From assembly GCF_017591425.1 (NCBI RefSeq), contig NW_024466607.1, forward strand, positions 18,918,501 through 18,982,500: a stretch of DNA of 64,000 bases, read 5' to 3'. Origin of the DNA: Ochotona curzoniae (Eukaryota > Chordata > Mammalia > Lagomorpha > Ochotonidae). Made by a program: the position numbers and the translations under genes. Below the pieces are notes generated by a model. It saw only the letters and a list, made by a program, of their open reading frames with translations, searched no databases and was not told the DNA's origin. Positions 12,604 to 22,216 of the stretch are shown here, one piece after another (position 1 is the stretch's first letter; the number at the start of each line of letters is the position of its first letter).

Positions 12604-12920
12604 TGGAAGGTGCAGTAGCTTAGTGGCTAAATCCTAACCTTGCATGCACCAGGATCCTATACAGGTGCTGGTTCATGTCCCAAGTGCTCCACATACAATC
12701 CAGCTCCCTGCTTGTGGCCTGGGAAAGCAGCAGAGGACGGCCCAAAGCCTTGGGATGCTGCACCCACCTGAGAGTCCCAGAAGAAGCTCCTGGTTTTGGA
12801 TTGGCTAGCTCTCTAGCCATTGTGGCTACTTGAGGAGTGAACCGGTGGATGGAAGATTTTTCTTTCTGTATCTTCTTCTCTCCATATATCTGCTTTTCCT
12901 ACAAAACTAATATTAAAATA
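12604..12920 (+). mobile_element. Pika-type SINE
   Basis: Head GTGCAGTAGCTTAGTGGCTAA is A-box-like, followed by CCTTGCATGCACCAGGATCC and GCTGGTTCATGTCCC (B-box-like). Body CCTGCTTGTGGCCTGGGAAAGCAGCAGAGGACGGCCC, tail TTTCTTTCTGTATC…TAATATTAAAATA. Moderately diverged. Confidence 0.85.
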
Positions 12921-13029
12921 TGGAAGAAGAAATTCAAGTGCATTCACAATATTTCCGAAGTATTTAGGGAAAAGAACTCTGATGTTGGTATATTTAGGGG
13001 AAAAAATGTGATCAGTGGTGTGAAATCTT

Positions 13030-13041
13030 AATGTGGAATTA
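13030..13041. repeat. Target-site duplication, left copy
   Basis: AATGTGGAATTA, identical to 13959-13970. The pair brackets the L1-like/7SK composite at 13042-13958 and shows the two parts entered in one event. Confidence 0.85.
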
Positions 13042-13726
13042 TTATTTTTTTAATTTTTAAATTATATTTTTGACAATCTTTACATAGTTAATTAGGGTAA
13101 AAAGGTTCAAGTGCTGTAGGGAAGTGGGTAAGACTATTATTTCCATATTGTTTCCTTCATGTATCTGAGGTGAAGGGGGATATTGAGGGAGAAGCCCCAC
13201 CCAGTTTCCCACCCACCCCAAGTCCCGAATGTGGGGCATGCTCCGAGGTTCTTGCTCAAGTGGTTTTGATACTTTACCGTTTGTGAATTGCTGCCAGTCT
13301 CACCACTCCAAGCACGATGAGGTCGTTGAAGAATCCACTGATTGATATAGTCCCTCATAGAGTCTCCATTTGTCCAGTATTTCGCTGCCAACAAATAGCT
13401 GAGGTGGTTGATTGACTTGTTCTGTCTTCTGTCTTTTCTTGGTTAGGGTTCTGAGTCAGGCATTTCGACTGGGGAGATCCCCAAAGAAACTTTGTCTGAG
13501 GTGTTCCCAGACCGGACTCCTGTGTGTTCTAGCAAGCACAGGGCCCAGCACAGTCCATCTCCCTGATCAGCTGGTGGTTGTAATTGCTGGGTTGGTTCTG
13601 TTTTCAGCCCCAACTTCCACTAGGACCACTGGGTGTTGCAGTCCAGCCTGGTTCTGCCCTGCACATACTCAACCCTCACATAAACCAGTGGGAGCTGCAG
13701 CCTAGTCAGAGTGACCCGCAATAACT
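13042..13726 (-). mobile_element. L1-like non-LTR retrotransposon 3' end (truncated)
   Basis: Read on the - strand this 685-bp segment ends in an A/T-rich tail (complement of 13042-13072) and is clearly homologous to 9868-10720, with shared blocks such as TCTTTACATAGTT, GAATTGCTGCCAGTCT and AGAGTCTCC. It is flanked together with the adjacent 7SK segment by the 12-bp direct repeat AATGTGGAATTA (13030-13041 and 13959-13970). The A-tail at one end plus a target-site duplication is the mark of L1-machinery insertion. I place it as an L1 3' untranslated region by structure only. No ORF2 reading frame is visible, and the family name needs a library search. Confidence 0.65.
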
Positions 13727-13958
13727 GGATGTGAGGGCGATCTGGCTGCAACATCTGTCACCCCATTGATCGCCAGGGTTGATTCGGCTGATCTGGCTGG
13801 CTGGGCGGGTGTCCCCTTCCTCCCTCACCGCTCCATGTGCGTCCCTCCAGAAACTGCGCGCTCAGGTGAAGACGACCATCCCCGCTAGAGGAGGACTGGT
13901 CTTCGGTCAAGGGTATACATAGCTGCGCTCCCCTGCTAGAACCTCCAAACAAGCTCTC
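13727..13958 (+). pseudogene. RN7SK: 7SK snRNA retropseudogene, 3'-truncated
   Basis: Matches the 5' ~235 nt of 7SK small nuclear RNA, the ~331-nt Pol III transcript that sequesters P-TEFb. It starts at the RNA's first bases (GGATGTGAGGGCGATCTGGC) and passes through GATCGCCAGGGTTGATTCGG, CACCGCTCCATGTGCG, GGTCTTCGGTCAAGGG and AACCTCCAAACAAGCTCTC. It then stops at the target-site duplication. The 3' third, including the terminal hairpin and U-tail, is missing. There are several substitutions and small deletions (for example around 13862-13868 and 13919), so it is a dead copy. It has no 7SK upstream promoter elements (PSE, TATA), because the bases before it are L1-like sequence. The match is from memory but long and specific. 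Confidence 0.93.
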
Positions 13959-13970
13959 AATGTGGAATTA
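13959..13970. repeat. Target-site duplication, right copy
   Basis: AATGTGGAATTA, identical to 13030-13041. Its first two bases (AA) also match 7SK at the breakpoint (CTCTCAA), a 2-nt microhomology. Confidence 0.85.
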
Positions 13971-15814
13971 ACCCTGAAGCTTAGCGTACTGAAGCTTCAA
14001 GCCAAGAGGGTTGAGAGTATTCTTTCAGATTTGCCAGCACACTCGCTTCCCAACTCCACCCAGAAAGCTTCAGCATTGAACCAGAAACCCCCCTTGTCCC
14101 TCTGGTCTCAGGATTGCCTGCCAGGAATTGCTTCCAGCTTTGTAAAAAGCAACCTTCATTTAACAACTGACTTATTACTAAGCTTAGAGAAAGGATGAAT
14201 GTTTGGCAAATAAACCCATTTTATAATTCAGCACACATTAAATAGTATTTTCCAGTAGATGTAAGTGCTTGATAATTAGCATCAAAAGTATTCATTATTT
14301 AATCTGTAATCTACTTAGAATGAATGGGGGAAATATCATTTACTTGCTGAAATAGGAGACATGAAATCATGTGGCGCTGAGGAAAATCCCTGCGTGGGCT
14401 CAGTCCCCTGGTTCCCAGTATCATTAGACTGTGGCTGGTGTCATTTTGTATCCCGGAGGTGCACTGCATTCCAGATCCTCAAGAAAGCTAGGATCCTTCC
14501 TCTAGCCCTGCTCAAGGCAGAAAATCGCTCCCTTCCAAGGGCCAGCCTTTCTACCCGTAGAGTCAGAGCAGGGTGCCCTACCTTAGAACAATTATTTTGG
14601 GGTTAACAATGGTTTGTCTGCAATTCTGAATCCTTGGTATGGAGCAATATTTTGTGGTAGGAAATGTATGGTTAAATGATCACAGATATGCTGATTTTCT
14701 GAAGAATGAATGGTAGTGAAAAGTCAATTGTGTATCAGATGACTTGGAGTTCTAGAGAGGACTTGCAAGCACTGAGGCATCCATGAATATGTTGATTGCT
14801 CATCCTGGGAAGACGAAGTAGGCTGCACTTGCTACAGATTTCAGGGGAAGACATCTGATGGAATCATGAATCGAGGTGAGATGGGACCTTGCAGGAGGGG
14901 AGCTCAGATGATGTCTGTTAGAGAGTGTATGCTTGGGTATGGAGCTTCACTGGTCTGCTGAAATCCCACCCACCCTGCAGCCTCACTGCAGCCTCACTGG
15001 TTCCTGGTAGACCAGTTTCCTCCTCACTTTCTGAATTTGCCTTTCCTCCATTCCCTCAAAGCTCCCTCTAGCCTCTGAGTGGTCTCTCCTTTCTCCCCAT
15101 ACACAGGATGTCTGCAGTCTATCCCATTGCACTTTCTTCATCATCCCTGTCTGGGTGTAAAATCCTCCTGTATTTGTCCATTGTTTCCTGCTCAAACTGA
15201 GATGTCCGCTTTCTGGTCCAGTTCCCCATTGAATATTTCATAGTTGATGCCCATACATATGCATGGAAGGAACAAAGGAATGAAATAGCACAGTGCCTTG
15301 CCCTGATGCCTGAAGAAAGGAAAGAACTTCAGTAAGGCTCCACTGATTGTGCTAAGCATGGTGAGGAGTTGCCAGTGGTGGGTGTGGGTGCACAGTAGTC
15401 CTGGGATGAGTGATGTGGCCTGGTGATACTTAGGTTCCTCTCAGAGCTGAGAGTGCCATGGGCCATGTCCCAGCAGCCACTTGTCTTTTGAAAACAGAAA
15501 CACTAGAGCTTGCGAAAGTCAAGGCACCAGCCGAAGGCCTTCAAGTACCAAGTGCCCATGAGAATTCAGATTTGGATTCTGACTCTGAAGCCTGAATTCC
15601 AGATTGTTTTGGCTATACTGTGAAGCTGTTTCCAGTAACATTTGATGCAGAGATCAGAGGTTAAAATGGGGGACTGTTCTTAGTTCTCCTCATTAATAAT
15701 TTATTTTCAATGAATGGAGCAACCACCAATATTTCTAAAGCATTTTGCATGTTCCAGTGGTTATGCTGGTGCTTGACGAAAGTTGATTGTCTCTGGTGTG
15801 ACTCAGGAGGATGA

Positions 15815-16000
15815 GGTACATCTAAGTTCTGACTTCCAGGACTTAGGGGTGGGATTTGTTTGGAAATAAGGTCTTTGCAGATGTAATGAATGGAGGGATC
15901 TTGAGATGAGGTCCTCCTGAATTTTGGGTGGACCGTACTTGTGTTTTTTTGAGAAACAGCAAAGGGTGGTTTAACACAGAGGCACACGAGGGGGTGAAGG
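15815..16000 (+). mobile_element. MaLR-like LTR fragment, copy 1
   Basis: Contains TTTGGAAATAAGGTCTTTGCAGATGTAA and ATCTTGAGATGAGGTCCTCCTGAATTT, hallmarks of the MLT1-type LTR body. It shares a perfect 24-bp block (15886-15909) with the fragment at 17822-18130. Confidence 0.6.
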
Positions 16001-17023
16001 CAGAGACTAAGATTAACGAGTGTGTAAGTCAAGGTGATGGTTGAAATGACATGATGAGAGGCTACCTTTTCCAAAGATGTGGAATGAAAATGGATTGGTG
16101 AGAGAATGTATTGGGTCAGCAAGTAGAGAGAATGTTGGCTGCATGTAACACAGAGAGACCCCGTGAGCAGGGTGTGAACCGTAGGGTGAAGCACTCAGCG
16201 GGACAGTCATTGGCTAGACATAAAAGATGCGAATCACAAAAGTGATTTGTTACTGGGCTATCTGATATACTGTAAGGACAGATGAGGGCTGTGTAAGACA
16301 CTCTTGAGATACCAATTGCAAATTTATCATCCAGGTTGTGTGGGATTTTTACTCTCCAAACATCTGCTAGTAGTCTGCTTTATTAAAAGCTGAACATCTG
16401 ATAATTCTTGACTAGTAACAGAGGGAATTTTTTAAAAAATTATTTATCTCAGAAATAGAAACTAGTGCCCAGCTACTCTGTGCCCAGCGCAGCTGGGGTT
16501 GAAGCTGTGAATTTGGAAGCAGGAGCCCAGTTATCTGAGTCGCACTGCTGCTTCCTGGAGTCTCTACTGCTGGCAAGCGTGAATCAGGAGCAGAGCGGGG
16601 TGTCAAGGCTGAGGACACTGATGCGGCAGGCACATGTCTTTACGTAACAGCATCTTAATGGCAAGATCAAGTGCCCACCTCAAAGTAATTTAATGTCTCA
16701 GGATGCACAGAAGGCCAAATTGTTTCTATCCCTGGATTTCACTATGACCAATATGAATAGCAAGTTAACGTGGATCAGGGAATAGGACCATGTTGTGTCA
16801 TGGTTCATTTTATTGAATAGAGAGGCTGGACATTGACACAAACACCAGTTAAGGTAGATGAGTTCAATCTATTTTAGTGCATTATAGGTACAGACTGCTG
16901 ACAGGAATCATTAAAACACCGGGCAGACATGGAAATCTAAATTACTCCCATAAAGGAGAAAACCTTTGTAGGTCTCTAATCATCCTTCACTAGGTAAAAG
17001 TCCTGTACTCCTACTTCTACTTT

Positions 17024-17373
17024 TTTTTTTAAGTTTTTTTTTCTTTTTTTTTAATTGCAAAGTCAGATACATAGAGAGGAGGAGAGACAGAGAGGAAGAT
17101 CTTCCGACCAATGATTTACTCTCCAAGTGACCGCAATGGCTGTAGCTGAGCTGATCCAAAGCCAGGAGTCAGGAGCTTCTTCTGGGTCACCCATGTGGGT
17201 GCAGGGTCCCAAGGCTTTTCATTTGAGCAGTCCAAAGGGTCGACTGCTTTCCCATGTTACAGGCAGGGAACTGGATGGGAAGTGGGGCTACTGAAATTAG
17301 AACTGGTGCCCATATGGGATCCCAGCGTGTTTAAAGTGAGGACGTTAGCTACTAGGCCACCATACCAGGCTCT
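17024..17373 (-). mobile_element. Pika-type SINE with target-site duplication
   Basis: Full-length reverse copy starting in a long T-run and ending at the tRNA-like head (complement of GTTAGCTACTAGGCCACC). Flanked by the direct repeat CTTCTACTTT at 17014-17023 and 17377-17386. Confidence 0.88.
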
Positions 17374-17438
17374 GTGCTTCTACTTTAAGAAGAAATGCAC
17401 AAACCATGAAAAAGTGGGACTATTACAGAGGATCATTT

Positions 17439-17468
17439 TTTAAAGATTCATTTTTATTGGAAAGGCAG

Positions 17469-17517
<49 letters not shown>

Positions 17518-17791
17518 CGGGGGAGAAAGTGAGGAGAGAGAAATACCTTCACCCTTTGGTTCACTCCCAAGTGGCCACAATGGCCAGAGCTGAGTTGATC
17601 TGAATCCTGGAGCAAGGAGCTTCTTTCAGATATACAATGTGGGTAGTAGGGCCCCAAGGCTTTGGGCTCTCCTCAACTGCTTTCCCAGGCCACAAGCAGG
17701 GAGCCGGAGGGAAAGTGGAGCAGCCAGGATATGAACTGGCGCCCATATGGGATGCTGGTGCCTGCAAGGCAAGAACTTTATCCACAGGTTC
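17439..17791 (-). mobile_element. Pika-type SINE with (CA)n in tail
   Basis: Full-length reverse copy flanked by the 15-bp direct repeat TACAGAGGATCATTT (17424-17438 and 17792-17806). A (AC)n tract (17471-17515) sits just inside the A-rich tail region, where the family normally has a short AGAGAG/ACAGAG segment. Confidence 0.9.
17471..17515. repeat. (CA)n microsatellite
   Basis: About 22 uninterrupted AC dinucleotides inside the tail region of the SINE at 17439-17791. It probably expanded from the SINE's own ATACA/CAGAG sequence and is likely polymorphic. Confidence 0.95.
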
Positions 17792-17821
17792 TACAGAGGA
17801 TCATTTAAGGATCCATGTGTG

Positions 17822-18130
17822 AAGTTGAATAGTGGTTCCCCAACATATGTCCAGGTTCTGACCTCCAAGACTGGGAGTGGGCTGTTCTGGCTGTTTGCTG
17901 ATGTTATGAATGGAGGGATCTTGAGATGACCTCATCCTGAATTTGGATAGACCTTACTTCCTGTGTTTTTTGAGAGACAGCACAGGGTGACTTGACACAG
18001 AGGGTGACAACAGTTAATGTGTCCATAAGCCAAGGACTGCCAGGAGGTTCCTGAGAGCACCCAGGAGGCAGGGAGGTCCCCTCCAGAGCCTCCAGAGGAA
18101 ACACACATAGCACCTTGAGTTTGAATGCCT
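17822..18130 (+). mobile_element. MaLR-like LTR fragment, copy 2
   Basis: Same family and orientation as 15815-16000, continuing further 3' through GCCAAGGACTGCCAGGAGG and CCTCCAGAGCCTCCAGAGGAA to CACCTTGAGTTTGAATGCC. The shared 24-bp block is at 17906-17929, about 2.0 kb from the first copy. Confidence 0.6.
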
Positions 18131-20577
18131 TGCCTTCACCAGCTGTGTGAGAGGGAGTGTCTGTGTATGGAAGCTGCACAGTCTGTGGTGTGCTGTTGCA
18201 GCAGTACAGGAAGCTGAGACAGGAGCAGGAGGCCCTCAGAAGACTCCAGGCAGGAGTAGAAACCCAAAGCATAGATGCATCTGACTCGTAAAATAACGTA
18301 AATGGAGCAATGGGAGTTTCAAAACAGATTTTGAAATAAAACACGAAGCAAGTGGGACACTTACTACTTGGGGAGGCTGTCATTTTTGCAGATAACCTCA
18401 CAGAAAGCTAATTTCTTCAGCTGCCAGACATGGAGCATCAGGTTGGAGAGCTGATCCATTCACTTAGTGCCGCCCTGCCCCTTCCTGGGGACAGAGGGAT
18501 GAAGGACAGGATGGGCGGCATGGACTGACCCTTGGGTGACTTCACTTTTACCCTCTCTCACTTTGTTTTTAACCTTCATACTTGGATGAATGCTGCATGT
18601 GATTCTCCTGTCTCAAATGACTGTGGCCATGCCATTCTGGATTTCCCTCCTATGAAAATTGCTTTCTAGGCAAGCCTGTGAAAACGATACAGGGTGGTTA
18701 TTTTACAAATCAGGGGATGTGTTCTTTCAAACGTTTCATCAAGTGGGTGTATGGAACAAAGCCCCCATTTCTAACAAGGTTTTATGTAGGTACATGATTT
18801 CAGTGATTCTGCTTTTCTTGTTGGCCATATCCTCAGAACATTGCTGCCGCCTTTTCTTAAAGAGGTATTTATTCAGAGGATTATTTGATATCTAAACGTA
18901 ATAGGTGGAGGTATCCTCAGTTGCCCCCTCTGTAGTTCTGAGGGTTCTCTCAGTTCCAGGGGAGCCATCCTTAGGCTTACAACACTGTGTGGAGGGGTGG
19001 GCAACATTTCCTACCCATGTAATTGGACCAGCACCACATAGCCACATGTGCCATGAAGAAAAGAAATGAACTAACTGAAAACTGTTTAACATCTAAACTG
19101 GTTGAAACAGTGAGCGAATTGAATGGAAGTTTTTGCTTCTAATTGTAGAAAGTTTTTAAGTGACATAATTGAGGTCATTGGTGCAGGCAAGAGTCATGGG
19201 TCTTTGGTGTCATTATTGCTTTTGCATTTCGGTGGGATAATTTAAGTGGCTTTTTTGTAGCTTGGAGTGAGTCACAATAATTACTATCAGGCTTGGACAG
19301 GAACATGAAAGGGCTTCATTTTCCAGGATTGGAAGGACAAAATCTCTTGCAGAATTACGTGGTGGTAAAAGGTTGAATTGGTCGTTTTTGTTCTCCCAGG
19401 CTATGATGTGGTTTATTGTAGCTTACAAGAGATGCAGCATTTACTCTTGAGATGGAAGTCAGAATTCTGGATGTGCAAGACATCTGAAAGAATACAGCAG
19501 ATTGGAGATGAGACCTGAGGCTAGAGTGATATGTACCATTTTATGGGCTGAGCCTCAGAGCACCCCAGGTTGTATCATGAGTTCAGCCTGACTGTAGATG
19601 GAAGAGTGGTTGTAGAGGCTGAGTAGGGTGCCCGGGGAGCCACGAGTGAGTCCTCGTCCGTGAACATGATTGATTGCTGTGAGACATTTCTTGCATGAAG
19701 CTGGTTCGTGGGTTTACTGTGCAGCTTGAGGCCTGTAGTGACCCCTCTATCCCCCTTCCTTCTGCCGTGTGGAACCGAGGAATGAGGACACCACTGTGGA
19801 ACTGCTGGGATCCAGATTCCCATACTCACGCATTAGAGGGTACTGGACGCTAGGTCAGAATGCCTTTTGATCTTAACTGCTGTCTTCCTGTGTGCGTCAC
19901 CTTGCCAGCAGCCTACAGTGAGAGGTGTTTCTATAGCCGTTTTACAAGTAAGGCTGCTTAGCTGGTGGGCACTTGAACCCTTGTACTGCAGTTTCCACTC
20001 CCACCTGAGAGAGGATGACCACGGAGCCTTCCCTGGGGGGCTGCTGTTTGAGAGGCTGGAGGTTAGGCTGTGCCTCCGCCCTTGTGGGGTCGGTGGGCAT
20101 TCCCCTGCTCTTCTTGTGACACTGGCATGCTCAGGGAGGTGTGCATCTCACACTTATGCTGCTAAGGGAGGACACTGAGCTCTCCTCAGGGGACAGAATG
20201 GGTGAATATCCCATCAATTTGAGCAAGCTCTTCAAAGAGTAAGTAAAACCAAAAGTGCCCTGTTGCAGAGTTGGCGATCCCTCGTGCTTCAGCCAGTATG
20301 GGAGGAATACAAGGGCGAAAGGGGCTTCCGGAAGTTCCTGGGGAATGAAACTCAAAGATAAGTTGATTTTCGTACTGAAAATATTTTCAAATGTATGGCT
20401 GTAAGAAGCCTTCAAATCATTGATAGAAGTACATATTATGAAAACCATATGCATTGATTTAAAACTTTTGTGCAGCAAAATAATTTGTGTATTTCCTTAT
20501 TATAGTTGTAAAATAAATATTTTTTAAGTTTTAGCTGATTCAATATAGCTCACAGACAACAAAGTCAAAAATGATGA

Positions 20578-20645
20578 TTCTCTCTTCCTGTCTCCCTTTC
20601 TTCCTTTTTTCTCCTTCCTTCCTCCCAATCTTCTACTCCTTCTTA
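20578..20645. repeat. Polypyrimidine tract
   Basis: TTCTCTCTTCCTGTCTCCC…CTTCCTTCCTCCC, about 65 bp almost free of purines, directly upstream of the SINE integration site at 20661. Confidence 0.85.
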
Positions 20646-20677
20646 TTTATTTATTTAGGCTTTTAAATATATTTTTA

Positions 20678-20983
20678 GGGCCTGGCATGATAGCCTAGTG
20701 GCTAAAGTCCTCACCTTGCATGTGCCAGGATCCCATATGGGTGCTGGTTTGTATCCCTGCTGTTCCACTTCCCTTCCAGTTCCCTGCTTGTGGCCTAGAG
20801 AAGCAGTAGAGATTGGCCCAGAGTCTTGGCATCCTGACCATCCGTGGGAGACCTGGAAGAAGCTCCTGGCTTAAGCTCTACTTGTTGTAGCCACTTGGGG
20901 AATGAACCAGCAGATTTATGATCTTTCTCTGTTTCTCTTTCTCTCTGTACATCTGACTTTCCAGTAAAAATAAATAAATATTT
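20678..20983 (+). mobile_element. Pika-type SINE with perfect 17-bp TSD
   Basis: Starts GGGCCTGGCATGATAGCCTAGTGGCTAA and ends …CCAGTAAAAATAAATAAATA. It is bracketed by an identical 17-bp repeat, TTTTAAATATATTTTTA, at 20661-20677 and 20984-21000. The sharp ends and perfect duplication allow precise mapping of the unit. Confidence 0.93.
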
Positions 20984-21220
20984 TTTTAAATATATTTTTA
21001 ATTTGCATTGCAGTCAAGGACTTAATACTCTACTAAGCAAAAAGTCTAACAAATAAAAAGTGAAAATACCCTAGTTTAGTGGGAATATAGGCAAGGACAA
21101 TTCAACAATCAAATTGAAGATAACTATTGAACCCTTGAACCCATAGAGAGTAATCATAGTTGGTTAACACTATAGTCATATAACATTCTTAACCATTGGT
21201 TAGACAAAGTATAAACACAC

Positions 21221-21440
21221 TAACAGTTTTACTTGAGAGGCAGAGATGAAGAGAGGTGCAGAGAGATGGAGAGAACTGGCAGATGCCGTACAAGAACACT
21301 CCCATGTGCTGCCTAACTCCCCAAATGTCCTGTAATTCTGGGACAGATTCAGGTCTAAGCCAGGAGCTAGAGCCTCAATCCCAGGCCCCCAAGTGAGCAC
21401 AGGAGTTACGGGAGCTGTCTTTACCGCCTCTCAGGGTCTG
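21221..21440 (-). mobile_element. C-SINE, old
   Basis: Complement of the C-SINE: TTTTACTTGAGAGGCAGAGATGAAGAGAGG, ACTCCCATGTGCTGCCTAACTCCCCAAATG, AGCCAGGAGCTAGAGCCTCAATC and TTTACCGCCTC. Shortened internally. Confidence 0.65.
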
Positions 21441-22050
21441 ATGTTAAGGGAGCTGACGGCAGCAGCCAGAGCTGGTTATGAATTGGTTTCAATTTGGGTT
21501 GTGGCTGTTCTAACTTGGTATCTTAACTGTCATGCCTTTGTGTTTTAATCTTGGAACTTGGGGCAAGGAGAAAAGGAATTTAGTTCATGGGCTTGTAGTA
21601 CAGAAGAGTAAATGATTTGTATCTGGAGAACAATCTTTGTTTCATCCCTTCTACTCCAGCTCCCTTCATTCATCCATCCATCCATGAAAATTTTGACGTT
21701 CCTGATGTGTGCTCATCAAAAGGGTGTAAAGAGAGGCCAATAAGAGGTGGTCTCTGACCAAATGGAAGAACAAACATGGAGAGCTTTTAAAATATATGCT
21801 TAGTTAGAGGTTTCTAAGTTATTGATCTTTTAAAGAAGACAACTTTAAGCTGGGAGAGAAAGTTTTGCGAGGTTGAAAGTTGCAAATAAAGGCACCTGGA
21901 GCCTGCTAGATGGCTTGAAAGGCTCAGGCATCTGGGGAGCCCAGAAGGTCAGCATTTCATGAGCCATCATTTTCTTCAGAGCCTCGTGCAAGATGGGTTT
22001 CTGATATGCCTGCCCAACCAGATGGGGTGCTGGGGGATTCTGTTTCACTT

Positions 22051-22084
22051 TAATTCCTAACACCTTTCTCTCCGTCCTTTCCAG
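22051..22084 (+). promoter_or_regulatory. Splice acceptor: branch point and polypyrimidine tract
   Basis: TAATTCCTAACACC followed by an almost pure pyrimidine run and CAG. The A of CTAAC at about 22060 lies 24 nt from the AG, within the usual branch-point range. It defines the 5' edge of the exon at 22085. Confidence 0.75.
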
Positions 22085-22216
22085 ACCCTGCAATCGTCAA
22101 TGGGGTTTACTGGTCTGAATCCCTCAACAAAGTTTTTGTGGATAACTTTGACCGTGATCCATCACTCATATGGCAGTACTTTGGAAGCGCCAAAGGTTTT
22201 TTTAGGCAGTATCCAG
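22085..22216 (+). CDS. CACNA2D3: CACNA2D3 exon: end of VWA_N region
   Basis: This 132-bp coding exon of the calcium channel alpha-2/delta-3 subunit is an extracellular, membrane-anchored auxiliary protein segment that supports trafficking and gating of CaV channels. The first two bases complete a split Asp codon, 43 whole codons follow (beginning [17 protein letters not shown], ending FFRQYP), and one base starts a Gly codon. By my recollection of the human protein this is about residues 182-226, just before the VWA domain. The acceptor is a pyrimidine-rich tract ending in CAG, with a plausible branch point CTAAC at 22057-22061, 24 nt from the AG. The donor is GTGAGT, close to consensus. The frame continues cleanly into the exon at 28037. 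The match to alpha-2/delta-3 rather than delta-1, -2 or -4 is from memory of the sequences. Confidence 0.96.

Larger units (their letters stand above)
1..22084 (+). other. CACNA2D3: CACNA2D3 intron (3' portion)
   Basis: Intronic DNA upstream of the exon at 22085. The preceding CACNA2D3 exon was not found, so the intron starts outside the window. Recognised repeats are listed separately. Stretches where I see nothing recognisable include 550-1690, 2190-2550, 2740-4190, 4970-6410, 6940-9860, 11215-12230, 13975-15810, 16010-17010, 18140-20570 and 21445-22050. These have no convincing exon, RNA gene or long coding frame on either strand. Confidence 0.85.

Noticed and set aside
13057..13394. - strand frames giving similar peptides in both L1-like copies (MPHIRDLGWVG and MPHVRDPGMVG)
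   Set aside because: Similarity follows from DNA homology of the repeat. Frames are short, differ between copies and match no L1 protein I know.
13727..13958. Functional 7SK gene
   Set aside because: The 3' third and terminator are missing, upstream bases are L1-like rather than a Pol III type 3 promoter, and internal changes are present.
15661..16194. 177-residue open frame on the - strand, the longest in the window
   Set aside because: It runs through a MaLR-like LTR in antisense. The homologous LTR at 17.8 kb gives a similar peptide (CVKPPFAVSQK versus CVKSPCAVSQK). No protein family is recognised.
17471..17515. Repeated CA units as a CRISPR-like or regulatory array
   Set aside because: Plain dinucleotide microsatellite inside a SINE. 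No spacers.
17904..18401. 165-residue open frame on the - strand
   Set aside because: Antisense of the second MaLR-like fragment. Peptide similarity to the previous one comes from the shared repeat.
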